Of a DNA stretch of 64,000 nt, positions 9,169 to 18,174 are shown one piece after another. Numbering within the stretch: position 1 is the first letter of the stretch; every line of letters starts with the position of its first letter. The stretch is from Bhargavaea changchunensis (GTDB lineage: Bacteria > Bacillota > Bacilli > Bacillales_A > Planococcaceae), in NCBI RefSeq assembly GCF_042665595.1, contig NZ_JBHTCT010000038.1:168431-232430 (forward strand), in the 5' to 3' direction. The notes beneath the pieces are model-generated. The model searched no databases, was not told where the DNA came from, and saw only the letters and a list, made by a program, of their open reading frames with translations. The translations under genes were made by a program, and so were the position numbers.

Positions 9169-9197
9169 GAAAAACAGGCCCGCTCAAGACGGACCTG
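9169..9197 (-). terminator. Terminator of the MFS gene
   Basis: Eight-bp stem (9175-9182 with 9190-9197, one G-U) that overlaps the last codons of the MFS gene and is followed by TTTTT on the minus strand. Confidence 0.75.
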
Positions 9198-10356
9198 CAG
9201 CTAATATCTTCGGTTTCTTCCAGAAATAAGACAAGATCACTCCCGCGGCAAGCGTCGCGGTGGCAAAGTAAAACGGGTAGTCCAGCCGGATATCGAACAG
9301 GATCCCTCCGATGACCGGTCCGAAAACGTTGCCCAGACTTGTGAACATCGAGTTCATGCCGCCGGCAAAGCCCTGCTCATTCCCTGCCACTTTCGACAGA
9401 TAGGTGGTGACCGCAGGCCGTACAAGATCGAAGCCGACAAATACAGTCATCGTCACAAGCAGAATCATAACGTACGAGCTCACCAGCGTGACACAGTAGA
9501 CAAGTACCGCGGAAACAATCAGGCACCAGCGGATCAGGCGGATTTCGCCAAGCCATTTGTTCAGCCGGTCAAACAGAAACACCTGTGCGACCGCTCCTAC
9601 GATGCCGCCGCCTGTGACCATAATCGCGATATCCTTCGGCGTGAAGCCGTATTTACGGTCGGTATAAAGCGCAAAAAGCGACTCGAATGCCGCCAGCCCG
9701 AATGACAAAATGAAAATAATGATGAACGCAATGAAAAAAACGGGCGCAAAGATTTTTCTGATGCCTGTCGTCCCCGGCACCATCTCCTCCGCTTCCGTCT
9801 TCTGCCGCACGGGTTCGCGGAGCGCAATCATTGAAAAAAGCGCAGCGATGAATGCCAGTCCGAACGCAGCAAAAAACGGCACACGCGTACCGATTTCGGC
9901 CAGGAAACCACCGAAGCCGGGACCGACGATAAATCCGGTCGAAATGGCCGCGGACATATACCCGAGCGCCTTGGGCCGTTCTTCTATCGTCGTGATATCC
10001 GCGATAAATGCCGTGACGGCCGGCATGATGAATGCCGCACTGACGCCGCCGAGAAGACGCGAGACAAACAACATCGTAATGGACTGCGCAAGCCCGAACA
10101 GAAGCTCGGACAAACTGAACAAAATCAGGCCGATGACGATCATCCGCTTGCGTCCGTATTTATCCGTCCATTTCCCGGCTATCGGTGACACGATCAGCTG
10201 GGTCAGCGCAAATGCCGCGACAAGATTGGCAGCGGCGGAACCGCTCAGGCCCAGCTCATTGATCAGGGCGGGAAGGACCGGGATGACCAGTCCGATGCCC
10301 ATAAAGGCGATGAACAGGTTGATGAGAACCGTCGTGAGCATGATGTTTTTCTTCAT
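9184..10356 (-). CDS. MFS multidrug efflux transporter (DHA1, NorA/Bmr/TetA-like)
   Basis: Twelve-TM proton antiporter of 390 residues. Motif A is intact between TM2 and TM3 (GKWTDKYGRKRM) and the antiporter motif C is seen in TM5 (GFIVGPGFGG). The start is ATG 10356 because AAGGGG lies 8 nt upstream; an upstream ATG at 10392 has no ribosome site. The order of motifs and length fit drug:H+ antiporter family 1, close to NorA, Bmr and tetracycline pumps. The actual drug range cannot be told. It is monocistronic with its own terminator. Confidence 0.87.
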   Translation of the reverse strand: MKKNIMLTTVLINLFIAFMGIGLVIPVLPALINELGLSGSAAANLVAAFALTQLIVSPIAGKWTDKYGRKRMIVIGLILFSLSELLFGLAQSITMLFVSRLLGGVSAAFIMPAVTAFIADITTIEERPKALGYMSAAISTGFIVGPGFGGFLAEIGTRVPFFAAFGLAFIAALFSMIALREPVRQKTEAEEMVPGTTGIRKIFAPVFFIAFIIIFILSFGLAAFESLFALYTDRKYGFTPKDIAIMVTGGGIVGAVAQVFLFDRLNKWLGEIRLIRWCLIVSAVLVYCVTLVSSYVMILLVTMTVFVGFDLVRPAVTTYLSKVAGNEQGFAGGMNSMFTSLGNVFGPVIGGILFDIRLDYPFYFATATLAAGVILSYFWKKPKILAAGPS

Positions 10357-10503
10357 GAAGTTTACCCCTTTGATTCCGGTTCTTCCTATCATAGCCGTAC
10401 ATCACAGGACTCTGCCACTTTGGCGGCGTACTTTGAAAAAGTCTGACACATCAGCCCTATTGCCTTCGCTTCGCACCGCTCCTCTTTTTCTTTTGTTACC
10501 TTC

Positions 10504-11181
10504 TCAAGAGAGTTCCCATCTGCTCCATGGTTCCGTATTGGGCGGCAGATTCGTGAAGAACAGCGGCTCCTTTTTTACCGGGTGGGTAAAGGCAAGTGAT
10601 TTTGCCCAAAGTGCGATCTGTTGCCCCGGGCGGTTGACGGAAGCGCCGTACTTCTGATCGCCATAAAGCGGGCATCCGACTGATGTTAGCTGGACGCGGA
10701 TCTGATGGGGGCGCCCGGTCTCAAGGCGCACGGAGACAAGCGTCAGTTCTCCATTCCTTCCGAGGACTTCGTAGTCCAGGACCGCTTTCTTTGCATCTCT
10801 CACGCCCGGTCTCACAACAGAGACTTTGTTTTCCTTCTTGTCTTTCAGAAGGTGATGCTCAAGCCTTCCCTTCTCCTTCGGCGGAACGCCTCTGACCACT
10901 GCGATGTACTCACGGTCCATGTCACGTCGGCGCAGCGCATCCGACAGGCGGGAGGCTGCCTTTGAAGTTTTCGCGAAGACGATGGCGCCACCGACAGGCC
11001 GGTCCAGCCGGTGGACGAGGCCAAGGTAGACATTGCCCGGCTTGTTGTCTCGCTCCTTGATCATCTCCTTTAGTGCCGTAAGCAGGTCCATGTCACCGGT
11101 CCGGTCTTCCTGGACAGGCATGTTCACCGGCTTTTCGACGACCAGCAGGTGATTGTCTTCAAAAAGTATGGGGATATTCAT
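10504..11181 (-). CDS. RluA-family pseudouridine synthase
   Basis: Isomerises uridine to pseudouridine in rRNA or tRNA. The catalytic motif HRLDRP carries the active aspartate (about residue 60), and the later RLETGRPHQIRVQL segment is diagnostic for the RluA branch. At 225 residues it has only the catalytic domain and no S4 RNA-binding domain, unlike RluD/RluC. ATG 11181 is preferred over ATG 11187 because AAAGGAG is 7 nt from the former and only 1 nt from the latter. The target site is unknown. Confidence 0.88.
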   Translation of the reverse strand: MNIPILFEDNHLLVVEKPVNMPVQEDRTGDMDLLTALKEMIKERDNKPGNVYLGLVHRLDRPVGGAIVFAKTSKAASRLSDALRRRDMDREYIAVVRGVPPKEKGRLEHHLLKDKKENKVSVVRPGVRDAKKAVLDYEVLGRNGELTLVSVRLETGRPHQIRVQLTSVGCPLYGDQKYGASVNRPGQQIALWAKSLAFTHPVKKEPLFFTNLPPNTEPWSRWELS

Positions 11182-11217
11182 CGTCATTCTCCTTTTAATT
11201 CAATATGACAGACGCGA

Positions 11218-11574
11218 TCAGAAGTCCTCCAGCACTTTTTTCAGCACCTCTGCCTGATTGTGCTTTTCATCCTTCGCACCGTAAAGCAGCGTCACGTTGC
11301 CATCATTTTCATCAATCATTTTGTTCGGTCTTTCCAGCTCTTTTTTCTGTATGCCACTCGTCAGTTCGGCCAAATACCGTCTCCTGAATTCACCGAACCG
11401 CTCCTTTTCATGGCCATACCATTTTCGGAGTTCGTCCGAAGGCGCGACTTCCTTCATCCAAAGATCAAGTTTCGCTTTCTCCCGGGAAACGCGTGGCCAA
11501 ACCCGGTCGACGAGGATCCTGGTTCCGTCATCTTCCTGTGCTTCTTCATAGATTCGCTTCATGAGTATAGGCAC
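11218..11574 (-). CDS. DUF488 family protein (YeaO-like)
   Basis: A 118-residue protein with the DUF488/YeaO hallmarks RILVDRVWPRG-like (here RILVDRVWPRVS), KEVAPSDELRKWYGH and a C-terminal VTLLYGAKDEKHNQA block. The start is probably GTG 11574, since AGGAGG at 11584-11589 sits 9 nt upstream. The family is widespread and uncharacterised. It reads divergently from murR. Confidence 0.85.
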   Translation of the reverse strand: MPILMKRIYEEAQEDDGTRILVDRVWPRVSREKAKLDLWMKEVAPSDELRKWYGHEKERFGEFRRRYLAELTSGIQKKELERPNKMIDENDGNVTLLYGAKDEKHNQAEVLKKVLEDF

Positions 11575-11689
11575 ACAGTCCAACCTCCTGTCTTGCACGC
11601 AACTCTTTGAAATAATTTTAGTTCAAACACTTCGTATTCATTTTAACAGAGGTCTCGTGCGTGCTGTCTGTTATACTGGACGCAGTTCC

Positions 11690-11715
11690 CGCCATCCAGT
11701 CCCATCCGGATGGCG
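11690..11715. promoter_or_regulatory. Inverted repeat upstream of murR
   Basis: GCCATCC (11691-11697) and GGATGGC (11708-11714) face each other downstream of a TTATACT -10-like sequence and 30 nt before the murR start. It may be an operator or a 5' UTR hairpin; nothing in the sequence decides between them. Confidence 0.35.
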
Positions 11716-11744
11716 GCCACCTCAGATCAAGGAAGGTACAGACC

Positions 11745-12593
11745 ATGAGCTCACTACTTAGCCGCATCGAACAAAATCTCGCGAGCCTGTCCGGCGCCGA
11801 ACGGGCCATCGGCGAATATATCCTGAAGCACCCTGAACTGATCCCGAATATGACGACCCGGGACCTGTCCAAAAACAGCGGCGTCAGTGAATCGAGCGTT
11901 GTCCGCTTCTGCAAATCGATTGGCATCGGCAGCTTTAAGTCTTTCAAACTGGAACTCGTCAAAGATCTGACGCTGACCGGGATGAATCTGACGGATTTCG
12001 ATATTCTTCATCACCAGGACTCCCCATATGACCTATTCCAGAAAGTCACCCAAGTCAACAAATCGGCTATCGAGGCCATCCCCTCCTCCCTCGACCGCAA
12101 AGAGTTCGAAAAGGCTGTAAGCATCCTCAAAGACGCGGATCGGCTCCTGTTCTACGGTGTGGGCGGTTCGGCAACAGCCGCAACGGATGCTTACTATAAG
12201 TTCACGAAACTCGGGTATGCCTGTCAGAGCCATCAAGACTTCCACTTCATGCTGTCGGCGATTCCCTACCTGGACGGGCGCTCCGTGTTTTTCGCGATCA
12301 GCAACTCCGGAAAAACCAAAGACGTTCTGGAGCTTGCACGTTTTGCAAAATCCAAGGGGGCCACGGTCATCGCCGTCACCAACCTGGATAAATCCCCTCT
12401 TTACAGGGAAGCGGATGTCCGGCTGTGCACGCCGGTCGTGGAACAGGACCACCGGATCGGCAGCATTCCCTCAAGGATGACCCAATTGACCATCATCGAC
12501 GCCCTCTACCTCAGTGTTTTCCACGCAAAAGGAGAATCCGTCATCGAGCAATATCATGAGGCCCGGAACGAAGTCATCCGCCTCAGAAGATAA
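11745..12593 (+). CDS. murR: MurR/RpiR-family transcriptional regulator
   Basis: A 282-residue regulator with an N-terminal RpiR-type helix-turn-helix (residues ~1-77, with LSKNSGVSESSVVRFCKSIG as the DNA-reading segment) and a C-terminal SIS sugar-phosphate-binding domain (~125-265, with FYGVGGSATAATDA and AISNSGKTKD). In known systems MurR senses MurNAc-6-phosphate and represses murQ-murP. Here it lies directly upstream of murQ-murP-mupG but is separated from them by a terminator and a second promoter, so it is transcribed as its own unit. The murR name rests on this context. Confidence 0.85.
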   Translation: MSSLLSRIEQNLASLSGAERAIGEYILKHPELIPNMTTRDLSKNSGVSESSVVRFCKSIGIGSFKSFKLELVKDLTLTGMNLTDFDILHHQDSPYDLFQKVTQVNKSAIEAIPSSLDRKEFEKAVSILKDADRLLFYGVGGSATAATDAYYKFTKLGYACQSHQDFHFMLSAIPYLDGRSVFFAISNSGKTKDVLELARFAKSKGATVIAVTNLDKSPLYREADVRLCTPVVEQDHRIGSIPSRMTQLTIIDALYLSVFHAKGESVIEQYHEARNEVIRLRR

Positions 12594-12594
12594 T

Positions 12595-12642
12595 CCCCGG
12601 CAAGGAAATGGCCAATAGGCCTTTCCAGCCAGGGATTTTTTT
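12595..12642 (+). terminator. Terminator after murR
   Basis: Long imperfect hairpin centred on GGCC-AATA-GGCC within a CCCC..GGG outer stem, followed by T7. It separates murR from murQ. Confidence 0.75.
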
Positions 12643-12650
12643 CGACAAGG

Positions 12651-12668
12651 GAAGAAAAAATATTCTTC
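12651..12668. promoter_or_regulatory. Putative MurR operator upstream of murQ
   Basis: Perfect inverted repeat GAAGAA-N6-TTCTTC lies immediately upstream of the -35 of the murQ promoter. Position and symmetry suit the dimeric RpiR-type regulator encoded next door; binding is inferred. Confidence 0.5.
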
Positions 12669-12671
12669 ATA

Positions 12672-12699
12672 TTGACATTTAATTTCTTTTTAATAGAAT
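12672..12699 (+). promoter_or_regulatory. SigA-type promoter of murQ-murP-mupG
   Basis: TTGACA (12672-12677), 16-nt spacer, TAGAAT (12694-12699), in an AT-rich stretch ending 39 nt before the murQ start codon. Confidence 0.7.
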
Positions 12700-12738
12700 G
12701 AATCCATGAAACATAATTTCATAACAGTAGGTGAAGAC

Positions 12739-13626
12739 ATGCTGGAAAAACTCACGACAGAGGCAAGAAACCCGAAGAGCATGAACATCGATACGCTTCC
12801 GGTCAGGGAGCGCCTGCTGCTCATGGTCGAAGAAGATGCCGGTATTCCCGAAGCCATCCGAAAAGAGATCGGTCCGATTGAAAACGCTGTCAACTATGTG
12901 ATTCAAGCTTTCCAGAGAGGCGGCCGCCTGATTTATGCCGGTGCCGGGACGAGCGGGCGGCTTGGCATTCTCGATGCGTCCGAATGCCCGCCGACATTCG
13001 GTGTCGACCCGGAGATGGTCCGCGGACTGATTGCAGGTGGAGAAAAGGCGATCACCACCGCAATCGAGGGGGCTGAAGACGATGCAGAACAGGGAGCCGA
13101 AGACATCGCTTCCCTGTCTGTCGGCCCGGATGATGTCGTCGTCGGGATTGCCGCAAGCGGCCGGACGCCGTATGTCATCGGTGTGCTGAACCGGGCGAAG
13201 GAGTTGGGGGCGAAAACCGTCGCCCTCAGCAACAACAAAGACTCTGAGATCGGGCACGTTGCCGACGTGGCCATCGAAGTCGTGACCGGCCCCGAAGTCA
13301 TCACGGGCTCGACCCGCCTGAAAGCCGGCACCGCGCAGAAGCTGGTGCTGAACATGATTTCCACCATTGCAATGACGGGAATCGGAAAAGTGTACGGCAA
13401 CCTGATGGTCGATGTGCAGCCAACAAATGAAAAGCTGGTCAAACGCGCCAAGCATATCATCATGGAGGCGGCAGGCGTAGACTTTGAAACAGCGGAGGAT
13501 GCTTATGAAAAAGCGGGCGAACAGGTTAAGCCTGCCATCGTCATGCTGCTGCTCGGCTGCTCATTTGATGAAGCGAATGCGCGCTTAAAAGAAGCGAAGG
13601 GGTTTATCAGAGAAACTCAGAGATGA
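12739..13626 (+). CDS. murQ: N-acetylmuramic acid 6-phosphate etherase
   Basis: Cleaves the lactyl ether of MurNAc-6-phosphate to give GlcNAc-6-phosphate and D-lactate, the key step of peptidoglycan sugar recycling. The chosen start, ATG 12739, gives MLEKLTTEARNP, matching the LTTExRNP N-terminus of known MurQ proteins, and has AGGTG 5 nt upstream; ATG 12706 has neither. The SIS domain includes GAGTSGRLG and ASECPPTFG, which bear the active-site glutamate region, and GIAASGRTPYV. Length (295 aa) is standard. It is followed by murP with a 15-nt gap. Confidence 0.95.
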   Translation: MLEKLTTEARNPKSMNIDTLPVRERLLLMVEEDAGIPEAIRKEIGPIENAVNYVIQAFQRGGRLIYAGAGTSGRLGILDASECPPTFGVDPEMVRGLIAGGEKAITTAIEGAEDDAEQGAEDIASLSVGPDDVVVGIAASGRTPYVIGVLNRAKELGAKTVALSNNKDSEIGHVADVAIEVVTGPEVITGSTRLKAGTAQKLVLNMISTIAMTGIGKVYGNLMVDVQPTNEKLVKRAKHIIMEAAGVDFETAEDAYEKAGEQVKPAIVMLLLGCSFDEANARLKEAKGFIRETQR

Positions 13627-13641
13627 TCTGGAGGGGAAATG

Positions 13642-15006
13642 ATGAAAAAAGAGGAAAAGCTCGCAAGGGAGATCCTGGACCATATCGGCGGCGGGGACAA
13701 CATCCGTTCCTTCACCCACTGCATGACCCGTGTCCGGCTGGATCTGAAAGATGACAGCAAGGCCGATATCCAGGCGCTGAAAAATATCGATGGGGTCATG
13801 GGCGTCATAGAGGACGAAACGCTTCAGGTCGTCGTCGGGCCGGGCACCGTGAACAAAGTGTCCGACCAGATCTCAAAGATGACCGGCATGCGGATGGGGG
13901 AAGCCGTCGACGCCAATGAAGATGATGCGGTCAGCCTGAAAAAGGCGGAGCTGAAAAAGAAAAACAACACGCCGGTGAAAAACCTACTCAGGAAAATCGG
14001 GAGCATCTTCATCCCGCTCATTCCGGGGCTGGTCGCATCCGGGATCCTCAACGGGGTCGCAGGATTCGCCAAAAACGCCGGAGTCGATCCGACACTCACA
14101 TGGATCCAAATCTTCACCCTTCTCGGCAGCAGCATCTTCGCCTATCTGGCGATTGTCGTCGGCTGGAACACAGCAAAAGAGTTCGGGGGAACGCCGGTCC
14201 TCGGTGCCATCGCCGGGATCATCACCATCCACCCCGGCCTTGCTGACATCGTCCTGTTCGGCGAAAACTTGCTTCCCGGCCGCGGCGGTCTGTTCGGTGC
14301 CATGTTCGCGGCCTGGCTGATGGTCGTCTTTGAACGCTTCTACAGAAGATTCGTCCCGAATGCCGTGGACATCATCATCACGCCGCTCTTCACTGTCCTG
14401 ACGGTCGGACTGCTGACGATCGTTGCGGTCATGCCGGCAGCGGGCGTCCTGTCTGACGGTATCACAACCGGCATCCATGCGGTCCTCGAAGTCGGCGGCC
14501 CTGTTGCGGGCGGGCTTCTCGCCGGATTCTTCCTGCCGCTCGTCATGCTGGGGCTCCACCACGGACTGACTCCGATCCATATGGAGCTGATCAACTCTGT
14601 TGGTGCGACGTCCCTCCTCCCGATCCTTGCGATGGCGGGTGCAGGACAGGTCGGCGCATCGATCGCCATCTTCGTCAAATCCAGGAACCAGCGCCTGAAG
14701 AACGTCATCAAGGGCGGCCTCCCGGTAGGCTTCCTCGGGATCGGGGAACCGCTGCTGTACGGGGTGACCCTCCCGCTCGGACGGCCGTTTATCACCGCCT
14801 GTCTGGGCGGGGCCGTCGGCGGTGCCTACCAGGCGATCATGCATACGGCGGCCGGTGGCATCGGGGTATCGGGAATTTCCCTGATCCCGCTGATTGCAGA
14901 TAATAAATACCTGATGTATTTCATCGGGCTCGTCATCACCTATACAGCCGGATTCATCTTCACGTATTTCTTCGGCTTCAAAAAGGAAATGGACGAAAAC
15001 TTCTGA
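13642..15006 (+). CDS. murP: MurNAc-type PTS transporter, EIIBC components
   Basis: Phosphotransferase permease of the glucose/sucrose superfamily. The N-terminal EIIB domain (~1-85) carries the phosphorylated cysteine in FTHCMTRVRL (Cys27); the EIIC channel follows from ~110 to the end with the GLHHGLTPIH and GIGEPLLYG substrate-site motifs. No EIIA domain is present, so it must borrow one, as known MurP proteins do. ATG 13642 has GGAGGGG 5 nt upstream; ATG 13639 is in frame but too close. The context between murQ and mupG supports MurNAc or MurNAc-GlcNAc as substrate. Confidence 0.9.
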   Translation: MKKEEKLAREILDHIGGGDNIRSFTHCMTRVRLDLKDDSKADIQALKNIDGVMGVIEDETLQVVVGPGTVNKVSDQISKMTGMRMGEAVDANEDDAVSLKKAELKKKNNTPVKNLLRKIGSIFIPLIPGLVASGILNGVAGFAKNAGVDPTLTWIQIFTLLGSSIFAYLAIVVGWNTAKEFGGTPVLGAIAGIITIHPGLADIVLFGENLLPGRGGLFGAMFAAWLMVVFERFYRRFVPNAVDIIITPLFTVLTVGLLTIVAVMPAAGVLSDGITTGIHAVLEVGGPVAGGLLAGFFLPLVMLGLHHGLTPIHMELINSVGATSLLPILAMAGAGQVGASIAIFVKSRNQRLKNVIKGGLPVGFLGIGEPLLYGVTLPLGRPFITACLGGAVGGAYQAIMHTAAGGIGVSGISLIPLIADNKYLMYFIGLVITYTAGFIFTYFFGFKKEMDENF

Positions 15007-15015
15007 CTCAAGTGG

Positions 15016-15066
15016 GCAGGAGGAGAAAGACCGCTGGCTGTGTGGCGGGCTTCTCCCCTGCTTTTC
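15016..15066 (+). terminator. Intercistronic hairpin between murP and mupG
   Basis: GCAGG-A-GGAGAA pairs with TTCTCC-CCTGC with a one-base bulge and an inner CCGC..GCGG stem, followed by TTTT. It may partially terminate transcription or protect murP mRNA, giving less mupG. Confidence 0.55.
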
Positions 15067-15094
15067 TGCATCCATCAAAGAAAGGAAGCTGACC

Positions 15095-16174
15095 ATGCTT
15101 GGAATTTCCGTTTACCTGAATCAAGCGTCTGACGAAAGCTTGGAAGCCTATATCCGGAAGATGAGGACCGCCGGTTTCCGCGGCATCTTCACTTCTCTCC
15201 ATATCCCCGAGGATGACCCGGGACAATACGCCGGCCGACTCCGGTCACTCGGCACACTTGCATCGAACTATAAAATGGAGCTGACGGCGGACATCTCCCC
15301 TGCTTCACTCGGCCATCTCGGCCTGACATTCAAGACGGCGGACCGCCTGCTGGACTGGGGGGTCACCGGACTCCGTGTGGACTACGGAATCAGTGAGGAA
15401 GAAACGGCCGCCCTGTCACACCGGATGACGGTCGCCCTGAACGCCAGCACACTCACGGAAGAAAGCATCGGCCGGCTGAAACAGTGCGGTCTTCGGCTTT
15501 CCGCAACCGAAGCGTGGCATAATTTCTACCCGAGGCCAGAGACCGGACTCGGAATGGACGATTTCACTGAGCGGAACCAATGGCTTCGGAGTGAAGGCCT
15601 GAAAGTCATGGCGTTCGTCCCCGGAGACGGCGAACGGCGCGGCCCTCTATACAAAGGGCTTCCGACACTTGAGGAGCACAGGGAGCGCACTTCCTTCTCC
15701 GCGTATTTGGACCTGCTGAACAGCGGATGCGTGGACCACATCTATATCGGGGACCCCTCCATGAGTGAACGCTCGCTTGAGCAGTTCAGCAGCCATTCGG
15801 AAGGTGTCTTCCTCCTCGATGCCGTGCCGGCTTTTCCTGAAGCGTCTGCCTTCCTGCCCGGAACAAGCCATACGAACCGGCCGGATGCGGCACGTGACGT
15901 GATCCGCTCCGCTGAGTCCCGGATGTACGGCAATGCGGGCGACCGCCCGGTCAGGCCCGCCAATGCGGCGGACCGGCCCTTCGGCTCAGTGACCGTCGAC
16001 AATTCCCTGTACGGCCGCTACCAGGGGGAACTTCAGATCACCAAGCGGGATCTGCACGCAGATGACAAAGTGAACGTCATCGGGCGGGTGATCGGAGACG
16101 ACCTGCCGGTTCTCCGCCACATCAAAGGCGGTGAGGCATTCCGCATCCGAATGGAAGGCGGACCGCATGCCTGA
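15095..16174 (+). CDS. mupG: 6-phospho-N-acetylmuramidase (DUF871)
   Basis: A DUF871 protein of 359 residues: N-terminal TIM-barrel (residues ~1-240, beginning LGISVYLN and including ADISPASL and LRVDYGIS) and a small C-terminal cyclophilin-like domain (~250-355, with VTVDNSLYGRYQGELQI). The Staphylococcus aureus member MupG hydrolyses MurNAc-6P-GlcNAc imported by MurP, releasing MurNAc-6P for MurQ. Grouping with murR, murQ and murP here matches that pathway. AAAGGAAG precedes ATG 15095. The C-terminal domain has an alanine/arginine/proline-rich insertion (NAGDRPVRPANAADRP). Confidence 0.9.
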   Translation: MLGISVYLNQASDESLEAYIRKMRTAGFRGIFTSLHIPEDDPGQYAGRLRSLGTLASNYKMELTADISPASLGHLGLTFKTADRLLDWGVTGLRVDYGISEEETAALSHRMTVALNASTLTEESIGRLKQCGLRLSATEAWHNFYPRPETGLGMDDFTERNQWLRSEGLKVMAFVPGDGERRGPLYKGLPTLEEHRERTSFSAYLDLLNSGCVDHIYIGDPSMSERSLEQFSSHSEGVFLLDAVPAFPEASAFLPGTSHTNRPDAARDVIRSAESRMYGNAGDRPVRPANAADRPFGSVTVDNSLYGRYQGELQITKRDLHADDKVNVIGRVIGDDLPVLRHIKGGEAFRIRMEGGPHA

Positions 16175-16180
16175 GGAGAG

Positions 16181-16201
16181 TCTGCTATACTATTGAGCAG
16201 A
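16181..16201. promoter_or_regulatory. Inverted repeat over a -10-like TATACT before the TetM-like gene
   Basis: TCTGCT (16181-16186) and AGCAGA (16196-16201) bracket TATACTATTG. It could be an operator overlapping a promoter or a short mRNA hairpin; no good -35 is visible. Confidence 0.3.
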
Positions 16202-16226
16202 ATCCGGCCAGGAAGAAGGAATGGAT

Positions 16227-18155
16227 ATGTTCAAGACAATCGGGATCCTCGCCCATGTGGATGCCGGAAAAACAACATTTTCCGAGCAGTTGCTTTATCA
16301 TACGGAAGCGATCCGGACCCGCGGGCGGGTCGACCACAAGGATGCCTTCCTCGACAGCCATGCCATCGAGAAAAACCGGGGCATCACCGTATTCGCCGAC
16401 CAGGCGGTGTTCCGCTATAACGGGACCGAATATACACTGATCGATACTCCCGGGCACGTCGACTTCTCACCTGAGATGGAGCGGGCCATCCGGGTGATGG
16501 ACGCGGCGATTCTTGTGATCAGTGCAGCGGACGGTGTGGAAGGACACACCGAGACGGTCTGGGACCTGCTCCGGAAGCACCGCGTCCCGACCTTTCTCTT
16601 CATCAACAAGACCGACCGGGAAGGGGCGGACCGTGAGGCAGCCCTGACCGGGATCCGGCAATCCCTGTCTGAAGATGTGATCCTCTTGGATGACGGGCTT
16701 GCCCCTGATGTGATCGAGTGGGTGGCGGAGCGCGATGAAGCCCTTCTCGAGCGTTATCTCGAGGATGGCTTCGATGAGGAAGTGTGGATCGATGCCATGC
16801 GCCGCATGACGGAATCAGGGCGTATTTTCCCCGCCGGCAGCGGTTCGGCTCTTAAGGACGTCGGCGTCACCGAATTCTTCGCATGGCTGGACCGGCTTTC
16901 CGGCTGGGACCGGGCAGAGCCGGGCAGACCATTTGCAGCCCGGGTATACAAGATCCGTCATGATGAGGGCGGCCAGCGCATCACCTTCCTGAAGATGACC
17001 GGAGGCCGCCTGTCGGTCCGGGATGAAATACGGATTGCGGGTGAACCCCGGAAAGTCACACAGATCCGGAAATACAGCGGGCACAAGTACACCGTCCAGG
17101 ACACGGCGAACCCGGGCGAACTGGTGGCAGTCATGGGGCTTTCCGGCATCGAGGCCGGCGAGCCGCTCGGGGCTGAAACAGGACGGGCCTCCTTCTCCCT
17201 CACCCCTTCTCTGTCGGCCGCAGTCCAATTTGGCGACTCGATTCATCCGAAAGATATGCTGGCACATTTCATGCAGCTGGATGCGGAAGACCCCTCACTC
17301 GCCGTCACATGGGAAGAGCATGCCCGGGAGATTCGTGTGCATGTCATGGGTATGATCCAGTTGGAAGTACTGAAAGAAGTCGTGTCTGACCGCTTCGGCC
17401 AAATGGTCACATTCGGAGAACCGTCAATCCTCTATAAGGAAACGGTCCGCTCCGCCGTCAGGGGTTACGGACATTTTGAGCCCCTCCGCCATTACGCGGA
17501 AGTGCATCTGGACATGGCACCAGCTGAACGTGGATCGGGCATTACATTCAAAAGCAACTGCCATCCGAACGAACTGGCTCCCGGATACCAGAACCTCGTT
17601 GGCCAGGTTCTTACAGAAAAGCCGCACCGCGGCCTGCTCACAGGGTCACCGCTCACGGATATGGACATCACACTAATCACTGGCCGGGCGCACAACGAGC
17701 ACACATCCGGCGGAGACTTCAGGGAAGCTGCCCTCCGAGCGCTCCGGCAGGGTCTTGAAAAGGCGGATAACGTCCTGCTTGAACCGGTGTATGATGTCAA
17801 AATTAAAGTGGCGACCGATCTGATGGGCCGCGTCCTGAACGATATCCAAAAAGCGCACGGGCAGTTCGGGGATCCAAAAGCCGAGGGAGACACCGTCCGA
17901 ATCACCGCGCGTGTCCCTGTCGCCACATTTATGGGTTATCCGGCTGAATTCGCTTCCTTCACCAACGGCAAAGGTGCCATTTCCCTTCGTCCCGGCGGCT
18001 ATGAAGTGTGCCACAATCCCGAAGAAGTGACAGAACGGACCGGATATGACAAAAATGCCGATCCCGACTATTCCTCGGCATCGATCTTCTGCGCCAAGGG
18101 CAAGGGCTATTCCGTCCCCTGGCATGAAGCGGAAGCGGCGATGCACCTTTTGTAG
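16227..18155 (+). CDS. TetM/TetO-like translation-factor GTPase
   Basis: EF-G-related GTPase of 642 residues. The GTP-binding motifs are intact: G1 AHVDAGKTT (residues 10-17), G2 in RGIT, G3 DTPGHVD and G4 NKTD. EF-G-like domains II to V follow, ending in a domain with GKGAISLRPGGYEVCHNP. It resembles ribosomal protection proteins (TetM, TetO, TetP) and their chromosomal relatives, some of which do not confer tetracycline resistance. The start ATG 16227 has AGAAGGA 7 nt away; ATG 16221 is too close to it. GC content is like its neighbours, so no sign of recent transfer. Confidence 0.85.
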   Translation: MFKTIGILAHVDAGKTTFSEQLLYHTEAIRTRGRVDHKDAFLDSHAIEKNRGITVFADQAVFRYNGTEYTLIDTPGHVDFSPEMERAIRVMDAAILVISAADGVEGHTETVWDLLRKHRVPTFLFINKTDREGADREAALTGIRQSLSEDVILLDDGLAPDVIEWVAERDEALLERYLEDGFDEEVWIDAMRRMTESGRIFPAGSGSALKDVGVTEFFAWLDRLSGWDRAEPGRPFAARVYKIRHDEGGQRITFLKMTGGRLSVRDEIRIAGEPRKVTQIRKYSGHKYTVQDTANPGELVAVMGLSGIEAGEPLGAETGRASFSLTPSLSAAVQFGDSIHPKDMLAHFMQLDAEDPSLAVTWEEHAREIRVHVMGMIQLEVLKEVVSDRFGQMVTFGEPSILYKETVRSAVRGYGHFEPLRHYAEVHLDMAPAERGSGITFKSNCHPNELAPGYQNLVGQVLTEKPHRGLLTGSPLTDMDITLITGRAHNEHTSGGDFREAALRALRQGLEKADNVLLEPVYDVKIKVATDLMGRVLNDIQKAHGQFGDPKAEGDTVRITARVPVATFMGYPAEFASFTNGKGAISLRPGGYEVCHNPEEVTERTGYDKNADPDYSSASIFCAKGKGYSVPWHEAEAAMHLL

Positions 18156-18174
18156 TTGATCCTTACCCCTAATA

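Noticed and set aside
13984..15096. Minus-strand 370-codon frame antisense to murP
   Set aside because: Highly charged, low-complexity translation typical of antisense to a membrane protein gene; no start signals.
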